Below the pieces are notes generated by a model. It was given only the letters and a program-made list of their open reading frames with translations. It made no database searches and was not told the origin of the DNA. Position numbers and translations under genes: made by a program. Positions 46,753-60,481 of a DNA stretch of 64,000 nucleotides are shown in pieces; the first letter of the stretch is position 1; each line of letters starts with the position of its first letter. Source of the DNA: Nemophila menziesii (lineage: Eukaryota; Streptophyta; Magnoliopsida; Boraginales; Hydrophyllaceae); assembly GCA_029959085.1 (NCBI GenBank), contig JARWIR010000014.1, forward strand, positions 11,578,001 through 11,642,000, read 5' to 3'.

Positions 46753-49700
46753 CTTAGATGGCGAAGTTATATGTCAGTTCCAGAAGGCCCAACGCACTCA
46801 AAAAACATATATTATGTGCCCCATTCTGAGAAAGTATGCGAAAGTTAGCAGAAATCCTTCGGGGAACTTCAAAAACCTTAAAAACGTTTTGCAACGTGTT
46901 TGGATGATAGAAACAAGCCAAAATCTTCACGTTATTATCCTTTCCGTGGTTAGGGTTCAGTGACTAAGGTTATGTGATTATGGTATAAGGTTTAGTGTTT
47001 AGGGTTTGGGGTTTCTGGCTACGGTTTATTGTTAGAGTTTATGGTTAGTATTTAGGGCTTATGGTGATGGATTAGGTGTAGGTTATAGGGTTAAGGTTTT
47101 GTGTTTATGGTTTAGGGTATAACGTTAGAGACTTTAGAAATTAGGGTTGAATGTTATGAGTGGTAAAACCCTAACTGAGCCAAAATACGATATCCTAAAA
47201 TAGAATATTAAAAACAACCTAAAAGTCAATAAAACACATCTCAACACGTAAAACAGATCATCTTAGATGGCGAAGCTATCTGTCGGTCCCAGAAGGCCCA
47301 ACGCACTCAAAAAACATATATTGTGTGCCCCATTCTGAGAAAGTATGCGAAAGTAGCAAAAATTCTCCGGGGAACTTCAAAAACAATAAAAACGGTTTGC
47401 AAAGTGTTTGGATGATAGAAACAAGCCAAAATCTTCACGTTATTATCATTTCCATAGTTAGGGTTCACTGATTACGGGTTTTGGATTAGGGTATAAGGTT
47501 TAGTGTTTAGGGTTTGGGGTTTCTGGTTACGGTTTATTGTTAGAGTTTATGGTTAGTATTTAGGCCTTATGGTGATGGATTAGGTGTAGGTTATATGGTT
47601 AAGGTTTTGTGTTTATGGTTTAGGGTATAACGTTAGAGACTTTAGAAATTAGGGTTGAATGTTACGGTTGGTAAAACCCTAACTGGCCCAAAATACGATA
47701 TCCTAAAATAGAATATTAAAAACTACCTAAAATTCAATAAAATACATCTCAACACGTAAAACAGATCATCTTAGATGGCGAAGTTATATGTCAGTTCCAG
47801 AAGGCCCGACGCACTCAAAAAACATATATTATGTGCCCCATTCTGAGAAAGTATGCGAAAGTTAGCAAAAACCCTTCGGGGAACTTCAAAAACCATAAAA
47901 ACGGTTTGCAACGTGTTTGGATGATAGAAACAAGCCAAAATCTTCACTTTATTTTTATTTCCGTGGTTAGGGTTCACTGATTAAGGTTATGTGATTATGG
48001 TATAAGGTTTAGTGTTTAGGGTTTGGGGTTTCTGGTTACGGTTTATTGTTAGAGTTTATGGTTAGTGTTTAGGGCTTATGGTGATGGATTAGGTGTAGGT
48101 TATAGGGTTAAGGTTTTGTGTTTATGGTTTAGGGTATAACGTTAGAGACTTTAGAAATTAGGGTTGAATGTTATGAGTGGTAAAACCCTAACTGAGCCAA
48201 AATACGATATCCTAAAATAGAATATTAAAAACAGCCTAAAAGTCAATAAAACACATCTCAACACGTAAAACAGATCATCTTAGATGGCGAAGTTATATGT
48301 CTGTTCCAGAAGGCCCAACGCACTCAAAAAACATATATTATGTGCCCCATTCTGAGAAAGTATGCGAAAGTTAGCAGAAATCCTTCGGGGAACTTCAAAA
48401 ACCTTAAAAACGGTTTGCAACGTGTTTGGATGATGGAAACAAGCCAAAATCTTCACGTTATTATCCTTTCCGTGGTTAGGGTTCAGTGACTAAGGTTATG
48501 TGATTATGGTATAAGGTTTAGTGTTTAGGGTTTGGGGTTTCTGGTTACGGTTTATTGTTAGAGTTTATGGTTAGTATTTAGGGCTTATGGTGATGGATTA
48601 GGTGTAGGTTATAGGGTTAAGGTTTTGTGTTTATGGTTTAGGGTATAACGTTAGAGACTTTAGAAATTAGGGTTGAATGTTATGGTTGGTAAAACCCTAA
48701 CTGAGCCAAAATACGATATCCTAAAATAGAATATTAAAAACAACCTAAAAGTCAATAAAACACATCTCAACACGTAAAACAGATCATCTTAGATGGCGAA
48801 GTTATATGTCAGTTCCAGAAGGCCCGACGCACTCAAAAAACATATATTATGTGCCCCATTCTGAGAAAGTATGCGAAAGTAGCAAAAATTCTTCGGGGAA
48901 CTTCAAAAACCTTAAAAACGGTTTGCAAAGTATTTGGATGATAGAAACAAGCCAAACTCTTCACGTTATTATCATTTCCATAGTTAGGGTTCACTGATTA
49001 AGGTTTTTGGATTAGGGTATAAGGTTTAGTGTTTAGGGTTTGGGGTTTCTGGTTACGGTTTATTGTTCGAGTTTATGGTTAGTATTTAGGCCTTATGGTG
49101 ATGGATTAGGTGTAGGTTATAGGGTTAAGGTTTTGTGTTTATGGTTTAGGGTATAACGTTAGAGACTTTAGAAATTAGGGTTGAATGTTATGGTTGGTAA
49201 AACCCTAATTGAGCCAAAATACGATATCCTAAAATAGAATATTAAAAACAACCTAAAAGTCAATAAAACACATCTCATCACGTAAAACAGATCATCTTAG
49301 ATGGCGAAGTTATATGTCAGTTCCAGAAGGCCCAACGCACTCAAAAAACATATATTATGTGCCCCATTCTGAGAAAGTATGCGAAAGTTAGCAGAAATCC
49401 TTCGGGGAACTTCAAAAACCTTAAAAACGGTTTGCAACGTGTTTGGATGATAGAAACAAGCCAAAATCTTCACGTTATTATCCTTTCCGTGGTTAGGGTT
49501 CAGTGACTAAGGTTATGTGATTATGGTATAAGGTTTAGTGTTTAGGGTTTGGGGTTTCTGGCTACGGTTTATTGTTAGAGTTTATGGTTAGTATTTAGGG
49601 CTTATGGTGATGGATTAGGTGTAGGTTATAGGGTTAAGGTTTTGTGTTTATGGTTTAGGGTATAACGTTAGAGACTTTAGAAATTAGGGTTGAATGTTAT

Positions 49701-50821
49701 GAGTGGTAAAACCCTAACTGAGCCAAAATACGATATCCTAAAATAGAATATTAAAAACAACCTAAAAGTCAATAAAACACATCTCAACACGTAAAACAGA
49801 TCATCTTAGATGGCGAAGCTATCTGTCGGTCCCAGAAGGCCCAACGCACTCAAAAAACATATATTGTGTGCCCCATTCTGAGAAAGTATGCGAAAGTAGC
49901 AAAAATTCTCCGGGGAACTTCAAAAACCTTAAAAACGGTTTGCAAAGTGTTTGGATGATAGAAACAAGCCAAAATCTTCACGTTATTATCATTTCCATAG
50001 TTAGGGTTCACTGATTACGGGTTTTGGATTAGGGTATAAGGTTTAGTGTTTAGGGTTTGGGGTTTCTGGTTACGGTTTATTGTTAGAGTTTGTGGTTAGT
50101 ATTTAGGCCTTATGGTGATGGATTAGGTGTAGGTTATATGGTTAAGGTTTTGTGTTTATGGTTTAGGGTATAACGTTAGAGACTTTAGAAATTAGGGTTG
50201 AATGTTACGGTTGGTAAAACCCTAACTGGCCCAAAATACGATATCCTAAAATAGAATATTAAAAACTACCTAAAATTCAATAAAATACATCTCAACACGT
50301 AAAACAGATCATCTTAGATGGCGAAGTTATATGTCAGTTCCAGAAGGCCCGACGCACTCAAAAAACATATATTATGTGCCCCATTCTGAGAAAGTATGCG
50401 AAAGTTAGCAAAAACCCTTCGGGGAACTTCAAAAACCATAAAAACGGTTTGCAACGTGTTTGGATGATAGAAACAAGCCAAAATCTTCACGGTATTATCA
50501 TTTCCATAGTTAGGGTTCACTGATTAAGGTTTTTGGATTAGGGTATAAGGTTTAGTGTTTAGGGTTTGGGGTTTCTGGTTACGGTTTATTGTTAGAGTTT
50601 ATGGTTAGTATTTAGGCCTTATGGTGATGGATTAGGTGTAGGTTATATGGTTAAGGTTTTGTGTTTATGGTTTAGGGTATAACGTTAGAGACTTTAGAAA
50701 TTAGGGTTGAATGTTATGGTTGGTAAAACCCTAACTGAGCCAAAATACGATATCCTAAAACAGAATATTAAAAACAGCCTAAAAGTCAATAAAACACATC
50801 TCAACTCGTAAAACAGAGCAT
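46753..50821 (+). repeat. Pentameric repeat domain, 8 monomers
   Basis: Monomers start at 46753, 47262, 47770, 48279, 48788, 49296, 49805 and 50313. 46753-47769 recurs at 49296-50312 with a 2,543-bp offset: both second monomers have GAAGCTATCTGTCGG, ATATTGTGTGCC, TTCTCCGGGG, GATTACGGGTTTTGG and CTGGCCC. The third monomers (47770 and 50313) match only in their left part (AAAACCCTTCGG). Confidence 0.85.
50313..50821 (+). repeat. Hybrid monomer, switch near 50440-50490
   Basis: The left part matches the A-type at 47770 (AAAACCCTTCGG, CCATAAAAACGG). After about 50490 the sequence is TTATCATTTCCATAG and ATTAAGGTTTTTGG, features of the plus-ORF subtype, instead of CACTTTATTTTTATTTCCGTGG. The right end has CTAAAACAGAATATT. 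This is a third recombinant monomer with a different breakpoint. Confidence 0.78.
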
Positions 50822-53800
50822 CCTAGATGGCGAAGTTATATGTCAGTTCCAGAAGGCCCGACGCACTCAAAAAACATATATTATGTGCCCCATCCTGAGA
50901 AAGTATGCGAAAGTTAGCAAAAATCCTTCGGGGAACTTCAAAAACCATAAAAACGGTTTGCAACGTGTTTGGATGATAGAAACAAGCCAAAATCTTCACG
51001 TTATTATTATTTCCGTGGTTAGGGTTCACTGATTAAGGTTATGTGATTATGGTATAAGGTTTAGTGTTTAAGGTTTGGGGTTTCTGGTTACGGTTTATTG
51101 TTAGAGTTTATGGTTAGTGTTTAGGGCTTATGGTGATGGATTAGGTGTAGGTTATAGGGTTAAGGTTTTGTGTTTATGGTTTAGGGTATAACGTTAGAGA
51201 CTTTAGAAATTAGGGTTTAATGTTATGGTTGGTAAAACCCTAACTGAGCCAAAATACGATATCCTAAAATAGAATATTAAAAACAGCCTAAAAGTCAATA
51301 AAACACATCTCAACACGTAAAACAGATCATCTTAGATGGCGAAGTTATATGTCAGTTCCAGAAGGCCCAACGCACTCAAAAAACATATATTATGTGCCCC
51401 ATTCTGAGAAAGTATGCGAAAGTTAGCAGAAATCCTTCGGGGAACTTCAAAAACTTTAAAAACGGTTTTCAACGTGTTTGGATGATAGAAACAAGCCAAA
51501 ATCTTCACGTTATTATCCTTTCCGTGGTTAGGGTTCAGTGACTAAGGTTATGTGATTATGGTATAAGGTTTAGGTTTTAGGGTTTGGGGTTTCTGGCTAC
51601 GGTTTATTGTTAGAGTTTATGGTTAGTATTTAGGGCTTATGGTGATGGATTAGGTGTAGGTTATAGGGTTAAGGTTTTGTGTTTATGGTTTAGGGTATAA
51701 CGTTAGAGACTTTAGAAATTAGGGTTGAATGTTACGGTTGGTAAAACCCTAACTGGCCCAAAATACAATATCCTAAAATAGAATATTAAAAACTACCTAA
51801 AAGTCAATAAAACACATCTCAACACGTAAAACAGATCATCTTAGATGGCGAAGTTATATGTCAGTTCCAGAAGGCCCGACGCACTCAAAAAACATATATT
51901 ATGTGCCCCATTCTGAGAAAGTATGTGAAATTTAGCAAAAACCCTTCGGGGAACTTCAAAAACCATAAAAACGGTTTGCAACGTGTTTGGATGATAGAAA
52001 CAAGCCAAAATCTTCACTTTATTTTTATTTCCGTGGTTAGGGTTCACTGATTAAGGTTATGTGATTATGGTATAAGGTTTAGTGTTTAGGGTTTGGGGTT
52101 TCTGGTTACGGTTTATTGAGTTTATGGTTAGTGTTTAGGGCTTATGGTGATGGATTAGGTGTAGGTTATAGGGTTAAGGTTTTGTGTTTATGGTTTAGGG
52201 TATAACGTTAGAGACTTTAGAAATTAGGGTTGAATGTTATGAGTGGTAAAACCCTAACTGAGCCAAAATACGATATCCTAAAATAGAATATAAAAAACAG
52301 CCTAAAAGTCAATAAAACACATCTCGACACGTAAAACAGATCATCTTAGATGGCGAAGTTATATGTCTGTTCCAGAAGGCCCAACGCACTCAAAAAACAT
52401 ATATTATGTGCCCCATTCTGAGAAAGTATGCGAAAGTTAGCAGAAATCCTTCGGGGAACTTCAAAAACCTTAAAACCGGTTTGCAACGTGTTTGGATGAT
52501 AGAACCAAGCCAAAATCTTCACGTTATTATCCTTTCCGTGGTTAGGGTTCAGTGACTAATGTTATGTGATTAGGGTATAAGGTTTAGTGTTTAGGGTTTG
52601 GGGTTTCTGGTTACGGTTTATTGTTAGAGTTTATGGTTAGTATTTAGGCCTTATGGTGATGGATTAGGTGTAGGTTATATGGTTAAGGTTTTGTGTTTAT
52701 GGTTTAGGGTATAACGTTAGAGACTTTAGAAATTAGGGTCGAATGTTACGGTTGGTAAAACCCTAACTGAGCCAAAATAAGATATCCTAAAATAGAATAT
52801 TAAAAACAACCTAAAAGTCAATAAAACACATCTCAACACGTAAAACAGATCATCTTAGATGGCGAAGTTATATGTCAGTTCCAGAAGGCCCGACGCACTC
52901 AAAAAACATATATTATGTGCCCCATTCTGAGAAAGTATGCGAAAGTTAGCAGAAATCCTTCGGGGAACTTCAAAAACCTTAAAAACGGTTTGCAACGTGT
53001 TTGGATGATAGAAACAAGCAAAAATCTTCACGTTATTATCCTTTCCGTGGTTAGGGTTCAGTGACTAAGGTTATGTGATTATGGTAAAAGGTTTAGTGTT
53101 TAGGGTTTGGCGTTTCTGGCTACGGTTTATTGTTAGAGTTTATGGTTAGTATTTAGGGCTTATGGTGATGGATTAGGTGTAGGTTATAGGGTTAAGGTTT
53201 TGTGTTTATGGTTTAGGGTATAACGTTAGAGACTTTAGAAATTAGGGTTGAATGTTATGGTTGGTAAAACCCTAACTGAGCCAAAATACGATATCCTAAA
53301 ACAGAATATTAAAAACAGCCTAAAAGTCAATAAAACACATCTCAACTCGTAAAACAGATCATCCTAGATGGCGAAGTTATATGTCAGTTCCAGAAGGCCC
53401 GACGCACTCAAAAAACATATATTATGTGCCCCATTCTGAGAAAGTATGCGAAAGTTAGCAAAAATCCTTCGGGGAACTTCAAAAACCATAAAAACGGTTT
53501 GCAACGTGTTTGGATGATAGAAACAAGCCAAAATCTTCACGTTATTATTATTTCCGTGGTTAGGGTTCACTGATTAAGCTTATGTGATTATGGTATAAGG
53601 TTTAGTGTTTAGGGTTTGGGGTTTCTGGCTACGGTTTATTGTTAGAGTTTATGGTTAGTATTTAGGGCTTATGGTGATGGATTAGGTGTAGGTTATAGGG
53701 TTAAGGTTTTGTGTTTATGGTTTAGGGTATAACGTTAGAGACTTTAGAAATTAGGGTTGAATGTTATGGTTGGTAAAACCCTAACTGAGCCAAAATACGA

Positions 53801-56800
53801 TATCCTAAAATAGAATATTAAAAACAACCTAAAAGTCAATAAAACACATCTCAACACGTAAAACAAATCATCTTAGATGGCGAAGCTATTTGTCGGTCCC
53901 AGAAGGCCCAACGCACTCAAAAAACATATATTATGTGCCCCATTCTGAGAAAGTATGCGAAAGTAGCAAAAATTCTTCGGGGAACTTCAAAAACCTTAAA
54001 AACGGTTGCAAAGTGTTTGGATGATAGAAACAAGCCAAAATCTTCACGTTATTATCATTTCCATAGTTAGGGTTCACTGATTATGGTTTTTGGATTAGGG
54101 TATAAGGTTTAGTGTTTAGGGTTTGGGTTTTCTGGTTACGGTTTATTGTTAGAGTTTATGGTTAGTATTTAGGCCTTATGGTGATGGATTAGGTGTAGGT
54201 TATATGGTTAAGGTTTTGTGTTTATGGTTTAGGGTATAACGTTAGAGACTTTAGAAATTAGGGTTGAATGTTATGGTTGGTAAAACCCTAACTGAGCCAA
54301 AATACGATATCCTAAAACAGAATATTAAAAACAGCCTAAAAGTCAATAAAACACATCTCAACTCGTAAAACAGATCATCCTAGATGGCGAAGTTATATGT
54401 AAGTTCCAGAAGGCCCGACGCACTCAAAAAACATATATTATGTGCCCCATTCTGAGAAAGTATGCGAAAGTTAGCAAAAATCCTTCGGGGAACTTCAAAA
54501 ACCATAAAAACGGTTTGCAACGTGTTTGGATGATAGAAACAAGCCAAAATCTTCACGTTATTATTATTTCCGTGGTTAGGGTTCACTGATTAAGGTTATG
54601 TGATTATGGTATAAGGTTTAGTGTTTAGGGTTTGGGGTTTCTGGTTACGGTTTATTGTTAGAGTTTATGGTTAGTGTTTAGGGCTTATGGTGATGGATTA
54701 GGTGTAGGTTATAGGGTTAAGGTTTTGTGTTTATGGTTTAGGGTATAACGTTAGAGACTTTAGAAATTAGGGTTTAATGTTATGGTTGGTAAAACCCTAA
54801 CTGAGCCAAAATACGATATCCTAAAATAGAATATTAAAAACAGCCTAAAAGTCAATAAAACACATCTCAACACGTAAAACAGATCATCTTAGATGGCGAA
54901 GTTATATGTCAGTTCCAGAAGGCCCAACGCACTCAAAAAACATATATTATGTGCCCCATTCTAAGAAAGTATGCGAAAGTTAGCAGAAATCCTTCGGGGA
55001 ACTTCAAAAACTTTAAAAACGGTTTTCAACGTGTTTGGATGATAGAAACAAGCCAAAATCATCACGTTATTATCCTTTCCGTGGTTAGGGTTCAGTGACT
55101 AAGGTTATGTGATTATGGTATAAGGTTTAGGTTTTAGGGTTTGGGGTTTCTGGCTATGGTTTATTGTTAGAGTTTATGGTTAGTATTTAGGGCTTATGGT
55201 GATGGATTAGGTGTAGGTTATAGGGTTAAGGTTTTGTGTTTATGGTTTAGGGTATAACGTTAGAGACTTTAGAAATTAGGGTTGAATGTTACGGTTGGTA
55301 AAACCCTAACTGGCCCAAAATACGATATCCTAAAATAGAATATTAAAAACTACCTAAAATTCAATAAAATACATCTCAACACGTAAAACAGATCATCTTA
55401 GATGGCAAAGTTATATGTCAGTTCCAGAAGGCCCGACGCACTCAAAAAACATATATTATGTGCCCCATTCTGAGAAAGTATGCGAAAGTTAGCAAAAACC
55501 CTTCGGGGAACTTCAAAAACCATAAAAACGGTTTGCAACGTGTTTGGATGATAGAAACAAGCCAAAATCTTCACTTTATTTTTATTTCCGTGGTTAGGGT
55601 TCACTGATTAAGGTTATGTGATTATGGTATAAGGTTTAGTGTTTAGGGTTTGGGGTTTCTGGTTACGGTTTATTGTTAGAGTTTATGGTTAGTGTTTAGG
55701 GCTTATGGTGATGGATTAGGTGTAGGTTATAGGGTTAAGGTTTTGTGTTTATGGTTTAGGGTATAACGTTAGAGACTTTAGAAATTAGGGTTGAATGTTA
55801 TGAGTGGTAAAACCCTAACTGAGCCAAAATACGATATCCTAAAATAGAATATTAAAAACAGCCTAAAAGTCAATAAAACACATCTCAACACGTAAAACAA
55901 ATCATCTTAGATGGCGAAGCTATTTGTCGGTCCCAGAAGGCCCAACGCACTCAAAAAACATATATTATGTGCCCCATTCTGAGAAAGTATGCGAAAGTAG
56001 CAAAAATTCTTCGGGGAACTTCAAAAACCTTAAAAACGGTTGCAAAGTGTTTGGATGATAGAAACAAGCCAAAATCTTCACGTTATTATCATTTCCATAG
56101 TTAGGGTTCACTGATTAAGGTTTTTGGATTAGGGTATAAGGTTTAGTGTTTAGGGTTTGGGGTTTCTGGTTACGGTTTATTGTTAGAGTTTATGGTTAGT
56201 ATTTAGGCCTTATGGTGATGGATTAGGTGTAGGTTATATGGTTAAGGTTTTGTGTTTATGGTTTAGGGTATAACGTTAGAGACTTTAGAAATTAGGGTTG
56301 AATGTTATGGTTGGTAAAACCCTAACTGAGCCAAAATACGATATCCTAAAACAGAATATTAAAAACAGCCTAAAAGTCAATAAAACACATCTCAACTCGT
56401 AAAACAGATCATCCTAGATGGCGAAGTTATATGTCAGTTCCAGAAGGCCCGACGCACTCAAAAAACATATATTATGTGCCCCATTCTGAGAAAGTATGCG
56501 AAAGTTAGCAAAAATCCTTCGGGGAACTTCAAAAACCATAAAAACGGTTTGCAACGTGTTTGGATGATAGAAACAAGCCAAAATCTTCACGTTATTATTA
56601 TTTCCGTGGTTAGGGTTCACTGATTAAGGTTATGTGATTATGGTATAAGGTTTAATGTTTAGGGTTTGGGGTTTCTGGTTACGGTTTATTGTTAGAGTTT
56701 ATGGTTAGTGTTTAGGGCTTATGGTGATGGATTAGGTGTAGGTTATAGGGTTAAGGTTTTGTGTTTATGGTTTAGGGTATAACGTTAGAGACTTTAGAAA

Positions 56801-57430
56801 TTAGGGTGTAATGTTATGGTTGGTAAAACCCTAACTGAGCCAAAATACGATATCCTAAAATAGAATATTAAAAACAGCCTAAAAGTCAATAAAACACATC
56901 TCAACACGTAAAACAGATCATCTTAGATGGCGAAGTTATATGTTAGTTCCAGAAGGCCCAACGCACTCAAAAAACATATATTATGTGTCCCATTCTGAGA
57001 AAGTATGCGAAAGTTAGCAGAAATCCTTCGGGGAACTTCAAAAACTTTAAAAACGGTTTTCAACGTGTTTGGATGATAGAAACAAGCCAAAATCTTCACG
57101 TTATTATCCTTTCCGTGGTTAGGGTTCAGTGACTAAGGTTATGTGATTATGGTATAAGGTTTAGGTTTTAGGGTTTGGGGTTTCTGGCTACGGTTTATTG
57201 TTAGAGTTTATGGTTAGTATTTAGGGCTTATGGTGATGGATTAGGTGTAGGTTATAGGGTTAAGGTTTTGTGTTTATGGTTTAGGGTATAACGTTAGAGA
57301 CTTTAGAAATTAGGGTTGAATGTTATGGTTAATAAAACCCTAACTGAGCCAAAATGCGATATCCTAAAATAGAATATTAAAAACAACCTAAAAGTCAATA
57401 AAACACATCTCAACACGTAAAAAAGATCAT
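50822..57430 (+). repeat. Tetrameric repeat domain, 13 monomers
   Basis: Monomers start at 50822, 51331, 51840, 52345, 52854, 53363, 53872, 54379, 54888, 55397, 55906, 56413 and 56922. 53872-55905 recurs from 55906 with an offset of 2,034 bp: GAAGCTATTTGTCGG with AAACGGTTGCAAAG (507 bp) at 53872 and 55906, ATCATCCTAG junctions at 54379 and 56413, and ACTTTAAAAACGGTTTTCAAC at 54888 and 56922. The last variant also occurs at 51331. Junctions spelled ATCCTAG occur only at 50822, 53363, 54379 and 56413 in this window. The monomer at 51840 is 505 bp from a 4-bp loss (TTTATTGAGTTTATGG near 52116). Confidence 0.87.
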
Positions 57431-60400
57431 CTTAGATAACGAAGTTATATGTCAGTTCCAGAAGGCCCGACGCACTCAAAAAACATATATTATGTGCCTT
57501 ATTCTGAGACAGTATGCGAAAGTTAGCAGAAATCCTTAGGGGAACTTCAAAAACCTTAAAAACGGTTTGCAACGTGTTTGGATGATAGAAACAAGCCAAA
57601 ATTTTCGCGTTATTATCCTTTCCGTGGTTAGGGTTCAGTGACTAAGGTTATGTGATTATGGTATAAGGTTTAGTGTTTAGGGTTTGGGGTTTCTGGCTAC
57701 GGTTTATTGTTAGAGTTTATGGTTAGTATTTAGGGCTTATGGTGATGGATTAGGTGTAGGTTATAGGGTTAAGGTTTTGTGTTTATGGTTTAGGGTATAA
57801 CGTTAGAGACTTTAGAAATTAGGGTTGAATGTTATGGTTGGTAAAACCCTAACTGAGCCAAAATACGATATCCTAAAATAGAATATTAAAAACAACCTAA
57901 AAGTCAATAAAACACATCTCAACACGTAAAACAGATCATCTTAGATGGCAAAGTTATATGTCAGTTCCAGAAGGCCCGACGCACTCAAAAAACATATATT
58001 ATGTGCCCCATTCTGAGAAAGTATGCGAAAGTAGCAAAAATTCTTCGGGGAACTTCAAAAACCTTAAAAACGGTTTGCAAAGTGTTTGGATGATAGAAAC
58101 AAGCCAAACTCTTCACGTTATTATCATTTCCATAGTTAGGGTTCACTGATTAAGCTTTTTGGATTAGGGTATAAGGTTTAGTGTTTAGGGTTTGGGGTTT
58201 CTGGTTACGGTTTATTGTTCGAGTTTATGGTTAATATTTAGGCCTTATGGTGATGGATTAGGTGTAGGTTATAGGGTTAAGGTTTTGTGTTTATGGTTTA
58301 GGGTATAACGTTAGAGACTTTAGAAATTAGGGTTGAATGTTATGGTTGGTAAAACCCTAACTGAGCCAAAATACGATATCCTAAAATAGAATATTAAAAA
58401 CAACCTAAAAGTCAATAAAACACATCTCAACACGTAAAACAGATCATCTTAGATGGCGAAGTTATATGTCAGTTCCAGAAGGCCCGACGCACTCAAAAAA
58501 CATATATTATGTGCACCATTCTGAGAAAGTATGCGAAAGTTAGCAGAAATCCTTCGGGGAACTTCAAAAACCATAAAAACGTTTGCAACGTGTTTGGATG
58601 ATAGAAACAAGCCAAAATCTTCACGTTATTATCATTTCCGTGGTTAGTGTTCACTGATTAAGGTTATGTGATTATGGTATAAGGTTTAGTGTTTAGGGTT
58701 TGGGGTTTCTGGTTACGGTTTATTGTTAGAGTTTATGGTTAGTGTTTAGGGCTTATGGTGATGGATTAGGTGTAGGTTATAGGGTTAAGGTTTTGTGTTT
58801 ATGGTTTAGGGTATAACGTTAGAGACTTTAGAAATTAGGGTTTAATGTTATGGTTGGTAAAACCCTAACTGAGCCAAAATACGATATCCTAAAATAGGAT
58901 ATTAAAAACAGCCTAAAAGTCAATAAAACACATCTCAACACGTAAAACAGATCATCTTAGATGGCGAAGTTATATGTCAGTTCCAGAAGGCCCAACGCAC
59001 TCAAAAAACATATATTATGTGCCCCATTCTGAGAAAGTATGCGAAAGTTAGCAGAAATCCTTCGGTGAACTTCAAAAACCTTAAAAACGGTTTGCAACGT
59101 GTTTGGATGATAGAAACAAGCCAAAATCTTCACGTTATTATCCTTTCCGTGGTTAGGGTTCAGTGACTAAGGTTATGTGATTATGGTATAAGGTTTAGTG
59201 TTTAGGGTTTGGGGTTTCTGGCAACGGTTTATTGTTAGAGTTTATGGTTAGTATTTAGGGCTTATGGTGATGGATTAGGTGTAGGTTATAGGGTTAAGGT
59301 TTTGTGTTTATGGTTTAGGGTATAACGTTAGAGACTTTAGAAATTAGGGTTGAATGTTATGAGTGGTAAAACCCTAACTGAGCCAAAATACGATATCCTA
59401 AAATAGAATATTAAAAACAACCTAAAAGTCAATAAAACACATCTCAACACGTAAAACAGATCATCTTAGATGGCGAAGCTATCTGTCGGTCCCAGAAGGC
59501 CCAACGCAGTCAAAAAACATATATTATGTGCCCCATTCTGAGAAAGTGTGCGAAAGTAGCAAAAATTCTTCTGGGAACTTCAAAAACCTTAAAATTGGTT
59601 TGCAAAGTGTTTGGATGATAGAAACAAGCCAAAATCTTCACGTTATTATCATTTCCATTGTTAGGGTTCACTGATTACGGGTTTTGGATTAGTGTATAAG
59701 GTTTAGTGTTTAGGGTTTGGGGTTTCTGGTTACGGTTTATTGTTAGAGCTTATGGTTAGTATTTAGGCCTTATGGTGATGGATTAGGTGTAGGTTATATG
59801 GTTAAGGTTTTGTGTTTATGGTTTAGGGTATAACGTTAGAGACTTTAGAAATTAGGGTTGAATGTTACGGTTGGTAAAACCCTAACTGGCCCAAAATACG
59901 ATATCCTAAAATAGAATATTAAAAACTACCTAAAATTCAATAAAATACATCTCAACACGTAAAACAGATCATCTTAGATGGCGAAGTTATATGTCAGTTC
60001 CAGAAGGCCCGACGCACTCAAAAAACATATATTATGTGCCCCATTCTGAGAAAGTATGCGAAAGTAAGCAAAAATCCTTCGGGGAACTTCAAAAACCATA
60101 AAAACGGTTTGCAACGTGTTTGGATGATAGAAACAAGCCAAAATCTTCACGTTATTATTATTTCCGTGGTTAGGGTTCACTGATTAAGGTTATGTGATTA
60201 TGGTATAAGGTTTAGTGTTTAGGGTTTGGGGTTTCTGGTTACGGTTTATTGTTAGAGTTTATGGTTAGTGTTTAGGGCTTATGGTGATGGATTAGGTGTA
60301 GGTTATGGGGTTAAGGTTTTGTGTTTATGGTTTAGGGTATAACGTTAGAGACTTTAGAAATTAGGGTTGAATGTTATGAGTGGTAAAACCCTAACTGAGC

Positions 60401-60481
60401 CAAAATACGATATCCTAAAATAGAATATTAAAAACAGCCTAAAAGTCAATAAAACACACCTCAACACGTAAAACAGATCAT
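57431..60481 (+). repeat. Mixed-subtype zone, 6 monomers
   Basis: Monomers start at 57431, 57940, 58448, 58956, 59465 and 59973. The copy at 57431 has the rare GATAACGAAG start found also at 481, 33017, 34035 and 38106. The order 58956-59465-59973 resembles 46753-47262-47770 (GTTATGAGTGG copy, CTGGCCC copy, A-type copy), but the middle copy here has TGTGCGAAAG and AAAATTGG, as at 2008 and 4034. Confidence 0.8.

Noticed and set aside
53576..53581. HindIII site AAGCTT (also near 58153) as a possible insertion or cloning scar
   Set aside because: Each is a single-base change from AAGGTT inside an otherwise normal monomer, with no break in the repeat phase.
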